Under the pieces are notes generated by a model. It worked only from the letters and a program-made list of their open reading frames with translations. It ran no database searches and was not told the DNA's origin. A stretch of 7,809 bases of DNA, from positions 1-7,809 of the forward strand of contig JAISTA010000015.1 of NCBI GenBank assembly GCA_031272845.1, written 5' to 3'. Below, one piece after another: positions 6,528 to 7,809 of the stretch. The DNA is from Oscillospiraceae bacterium. Its GTDB lineage: Bacteria; Bacillota; Clostridia; Oscillospirales; Oscillospiraceae. Every line of letters starts with the position of its first letter. Position 1 is the first letter of the stretch. A program made the position numbers and the translations under genes.

Positions 6528-6557
6528 AGTATAATCCTATCGGCAGGTATATGTAAA
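6528..6557 (-). promoter_or_regulatory. Predicted sigma-A-type promoter of the transporter operon
   Basis: Read leftward, TTTACA (6557-6552, 5 of 6 to TTGACA) is followed after 18 nt by TATACT (6533-6528, 5 of 6 to TATAAT). Transcription would start near 6521, giving a leader of about 107 nt before the GTG start. It is the best-spaced leftward pair in the intergenic region. A weaker alternative is TTGCGC about 18 nt before TATAAC at about 6477-6482. Activation by the LysR protein would fit the palindromes upstream of the -35. Confidence 0.5.
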
Positions 6558-6572
6558 ATAGAAATAATGCAT

Positions 6573-6586
6573 AGCGTTATAACGCT
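6573..6586. promoter_or_regulatory. Perfect 14-bp palindrome, candidate LysR-family operator
   Basis: AGCGTTATAACGCT is its own reverse complement. It is centred about 59 bp upstream of the predicted operon start site, close to where LysR-type regulators usually have their main recognition site (around -65). The inner GTTATAAC is followed by a partial repeat of its half (GACGTTAT, 6587-6594). The palindrome is seen directly; binding by the adjacent LysR protein is inferred from position. Confidence 0.5.
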
Positions 6587-6596
6587 GACGTTATAT

Positions 6597-6618
6597 ACAA
6601 TATGCATACATATATTGT
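6597..6618. repeat. AT-rich inverted repeat in divergent promoter region
   Basis: ACAATAT (6597-6603) and ATATTGT (6612-6618) are exact reverse complements with an 8-nt spacer. It overlaps the next inverted repeat (6614-6632), so the two structures are mutually exclusive as hairpins but could be stacked protein-binding half-sites. It sits between the LysR gene and the palindrome at 6573. Confidence 0.35.
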
Positions 6619-6632
6619 TAAATATTAACAAT
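6614..6632. promoter_or_regulatory. Inverted repeat ATTGTTAA-N3-TTAACAAT, candidate operator
   Basis: Two 8-bp arms, ATTGTTAA (6614-6621) and TTAACAAT (6625-6632), are exact reverse complements around a 3-nt centre. The core TTGTTAAAT occurs again at 6485-6493, near the predicted operon start. It lies about 75 bp before the LysR start codon, a suitable place for autoregulation of the LysR gene. The T-N11-A rule for LysR sites is met here at 6615/6627, but in DNA this AT-rich that is weak evidence. Confidence 0.45.
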
Positions 6633-6707
6633 GCTCAAGCCGGAGGGCGAAGTGCCGATACCCTTGGCGATACACGAAAAATCTTTTGCTTAGGTAGGGC
6701 GGAATAA

Positions 6708-7613
6708 GTGTACAACATTACATTTGAACAAATTTACGTGTTTTTAACTGTTGCGGAGGTGCAAAGCTTTACAAAGGCGGCGGATCAGCTTTTCACCTCG
6801 CAGCCGGCTCTTTCGCGCACGCTTGCGCGGTTTGAGGAAAGCGTCGGCGTACGTGTTTTCGAGCGCAGCAATAAGGGCGTTGTTCTGACGCGGGAGGGTG
6901 AGTATCTGCGCCAGAGACTCGAGCCGCTTTACACGAATCTTGACGCTGCGATTAAGGTTGTGCGCAGCGGTGCGGCGTTCGGCGACATGCACCTGCGGCT
7001 TGCGCTGCCAGTTTCCTACAACGCGGTTGAGGATTATAAGGCGATGAACGACACTATCCGCAGGTTTCAGAGTGAGCACCCTGAAATATACGTTGCTGAA
7101 ATTCTCTGCGACTTTCAGGAGATGAGGCAGCAGCTTGAGCTCGGAACGTCTGACATTATCGTTGCGCAGAGCTTTGTTGTTGATGATTTGCCGAACATAT
7201 GCAGCCGCAAGGTCGCGCAGTACAACATGTATTTGGCGATCTCGGCAGACCATCCTCTGGCAAAGCTTGACGAGATTGAACCGCACATGCTGAACGGCGA
7301 GACGGCCTTTTTCGTTCCGCAGACGAACACGCAGCAGGACAAGGAGCGCGCGAAGCAGGTTTACGCGCGTATCGGCTTTGTGCCGAAATCCGTTGAATTT
7401 GTGCTGAATTACCAGACGCTGCTGCACAATATCAGCGCCTGCCGAGGCGTTTCAATCTGCGGAAAGTTCAACGTGGCCGGCTCTGAGCGGATAAAGTATT
7501 ACCCGATAGACCCCAGTGTGCACACCTCGCGGATTGTTGTTTGTTGGAAGGAGGGGAACCTTTCGAAAGAGGCGCGCGCGTTTTTGGAGCTTGTTCCGGC
7601 GATAGAAGAATAG
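6708..7613 (+). CDS. LysR-family transcriptional regulator
   Basis: A 301-residue LysR-type regulator, the usual family length. The N-terminal winged helix-turn-helix spans about 4-63: FVFLTV-like helix 1 (FEQIYVFLTVAEVQSF, 6-21), AADQLFTSQPALSRTLARFE as the helix-turn-helix (24-43), and the wing VRVFERSNKGVVLTREGE (48-65). A linker helix follows (66-88), then a two-lobe effector-binding domain from about 95 (MHLRLALPVSYN) to the end. The start is GTG: the preceding codon is an in-frame TAA and the next Met is near residue 94, inside the effector domain. The Shine-Dalgarno is imperfect (GGCGGA-like, about 6698-6703), which suits a low-level regulator. It is divergent from the ATPase gene with 293 nt between them, the standard LysR arrangement, so it probably controls the transporter operon and itself. 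The inducer is unknown. CUT2-type sugar importers are more often under LacI, ROK or AraC regulators, making this pairing notable. Confidence 0.94.
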   Translation: MYNITFEQIYVFLTVAEVQSFTKAADQLFTSQPALSRTLARFEESVGVRVFERSNKGVVLTREGEYLRQRLEPLYTNLDAAIKVVRSGAAFGDMHLRLALPVSYNAVEDYKAMNDTIRRFQSEHPEIYVAEILCDFQEMRQQLELGTSDIIVAQSFVVDDLPNICSRKVAQYNMYLAISADHPLAKLDEIEPHMLNGETAFFVPQTNTQQDKERAKQVYARIGFVPKSVEFVLNYQTLLHNISACRGVSICGKFNVAGSERIKYYPIDPSVHTSRIVVCWKEGNLSKEARAFLELVPAIEE

Positions 7614-7623
7614 CCTGCGTTCG

Positions 7624-7655
7624 ATACAATACGGCAGAAATATTGTATTGTTTTT
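7624..7655 (+). terminator. Probable intrinsic terminator of the LysR gene
   Basis: ATACAATA (7624-7631) pairs with TATTGTAT (7641-7648). In an alternative fold, CAATAC (7627-7632) pairs with GTATTG (7645-7650), directly followed by TTTTT and more T-rich sequence. It begins 10 nt after the LysR stop codon. The stem is AT-rich and weak for a terminator, hence moderate confidence. Confidence 0.5.
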
Positions 7656-7659
7656 GTTG

Positions 7660-7688
7660 TTGACATTTGCGTGTAATTTTATTATTAT
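7660..7688 (+). promoter_or_regulatory. Strong sigma-A-type promoter for the right-edge gene
   Basis: TTGACA (7660-7665, perfect) is followed after exactly 17 nt by TATTAT (7683-7688, 5 of 6). The expected start site at +7 after the -10 is base 7695, which is the A of the ATG of the next gene. Confidence 0.75.
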
Positions 7689-7694
7689 ATACCT

Positions 7695-7809
7695 ATGAAA
7701 GATAACAACCAAAATAAAACAAAAAAGAACGGCGGCCGCCGGAAAACAGTACGCATAATACTTATTTCGGTGCTCTCCGCCGTTTTCATTTTCAGCGGCG
7801 TAAAAATAT
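7695..7809 (+). CDS. Membrane-anchored protein of unknown function, N-terminal 38 residues (cut by window edge); likely leaderless
   Basis: An open frame starts at ATG 7695 and is still open at the right edge. The 38 visible residues are a polar, basic head (MKDNNQNKTKKNGGRRK, 1-17) followed by one hydrophobic segment (VRIILISVLSAVFIFSGV, 19-36). This is the pattern of an N-terminal membrane anchor or uncleaved signal, with the rest expected outside the cell. No Shine-Dalgarno precedes the ATG (the 14 bases before it are only A, T and C), while a near-consensus promoter is placed so that transcription would begin at the ATG itself. This points to a leaderless mRNA. Such N-termini occur in sortases, penicillin-binding proteins, LytR-type proteins and others; a class B sortase is one possibility, but too little is visible to name a family. 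It is separated from the LysR gene by a terminator-like hairpin, so it is probably not part of the transporter system. Confidence 0.65.
   Translation, partial: MKDNNQNKTKKNGGRRKTVRIILISVLSAVFIFSGVKI

Noticed and set aside
6744..7427. A 227-codon open frame on the minus strand
   Set aside because: It is antisense to the LysR gene, whose DNA-binding and effector domains are unmistakable. The translation shows no family features.
1..7809. Mobile elements, CRISPR arrays, tRNA or rRNA genes
   Set aside because: No transposase or integrase, no regularly spaced direct repeats, and no tRNA- or rRNA-like sequences were seen.

Overview
The window suggests a Gram-positive Clostridia-type genome of medium GC, perhaps an anaerobic gut or sediment lineage (inference). 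The grounds are consensus AGGAGG ribosome-binding sites, a lipoprotein-type solute-binding protein with a Thr/Pro-rich linker, and a UroD/MtaA-like protein of the kind common in anaerobes. No rRNA, tRNA, CRISPR array or mobile element is visible, so species-level placement is not possible.

Layout. Most of the window is one leftward (minus-strand) transcription unit. Read from its promoter it contains: a two-domain RbsA/MglA-type ABC ATPase (6414-4930, GTG start), two paralogous RbsC-type permeases (4917-3940 and 3921-2947), a lipoprotein solute-binding protein (2832-1660) and a uroporphyrinogen-decarboxylase-fold protein of the MtaA methyltransferase type (1635-529). Spacing inside the unit is 12, 18, 113 and 24 nt. 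After the UroD-like gene come two perfect hairpins. Beyond a 215-nt gap lies the start of a zinc-dependent medium-chain alcohol dehydrogenase, also leftward, which runs off the left edge. A LysR-type regulator (6708-7613) is divergent from the operon, and the 293-nt region between them holds several inverted repeats and a plausible leftward promoter. At the right edge, a terminator-like hairpin and a strong sigma-A-type promoter precede a truncated gene for a membrane-anchored protein. That gene has no ribosome-binding site and appears to be leaderless.

How it may work together. The LysR protein probably senses a small molecule and controls the divergent operon. The binding protein, two permeases and ATPase form a complete CUT2/ribose-type importer. 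The UroD-like enzyme, and possibly the dehydrogenase, may act on the imported compound. The enzyme carries HSCG and HDDWG motifs and lacks the HemE N-terminal signature, so a methyl-group or demethylation reaction is more likely than haem synthesis. No corrinoid protein or partner methyltransferase is present in the window, and the substrate cannot be read from the sequence. The most interesting points are this importer-plus-MtaA-like pairing under a LysR regulator, the palindrome-rich operator region, and the leaderless gene at the right edge.
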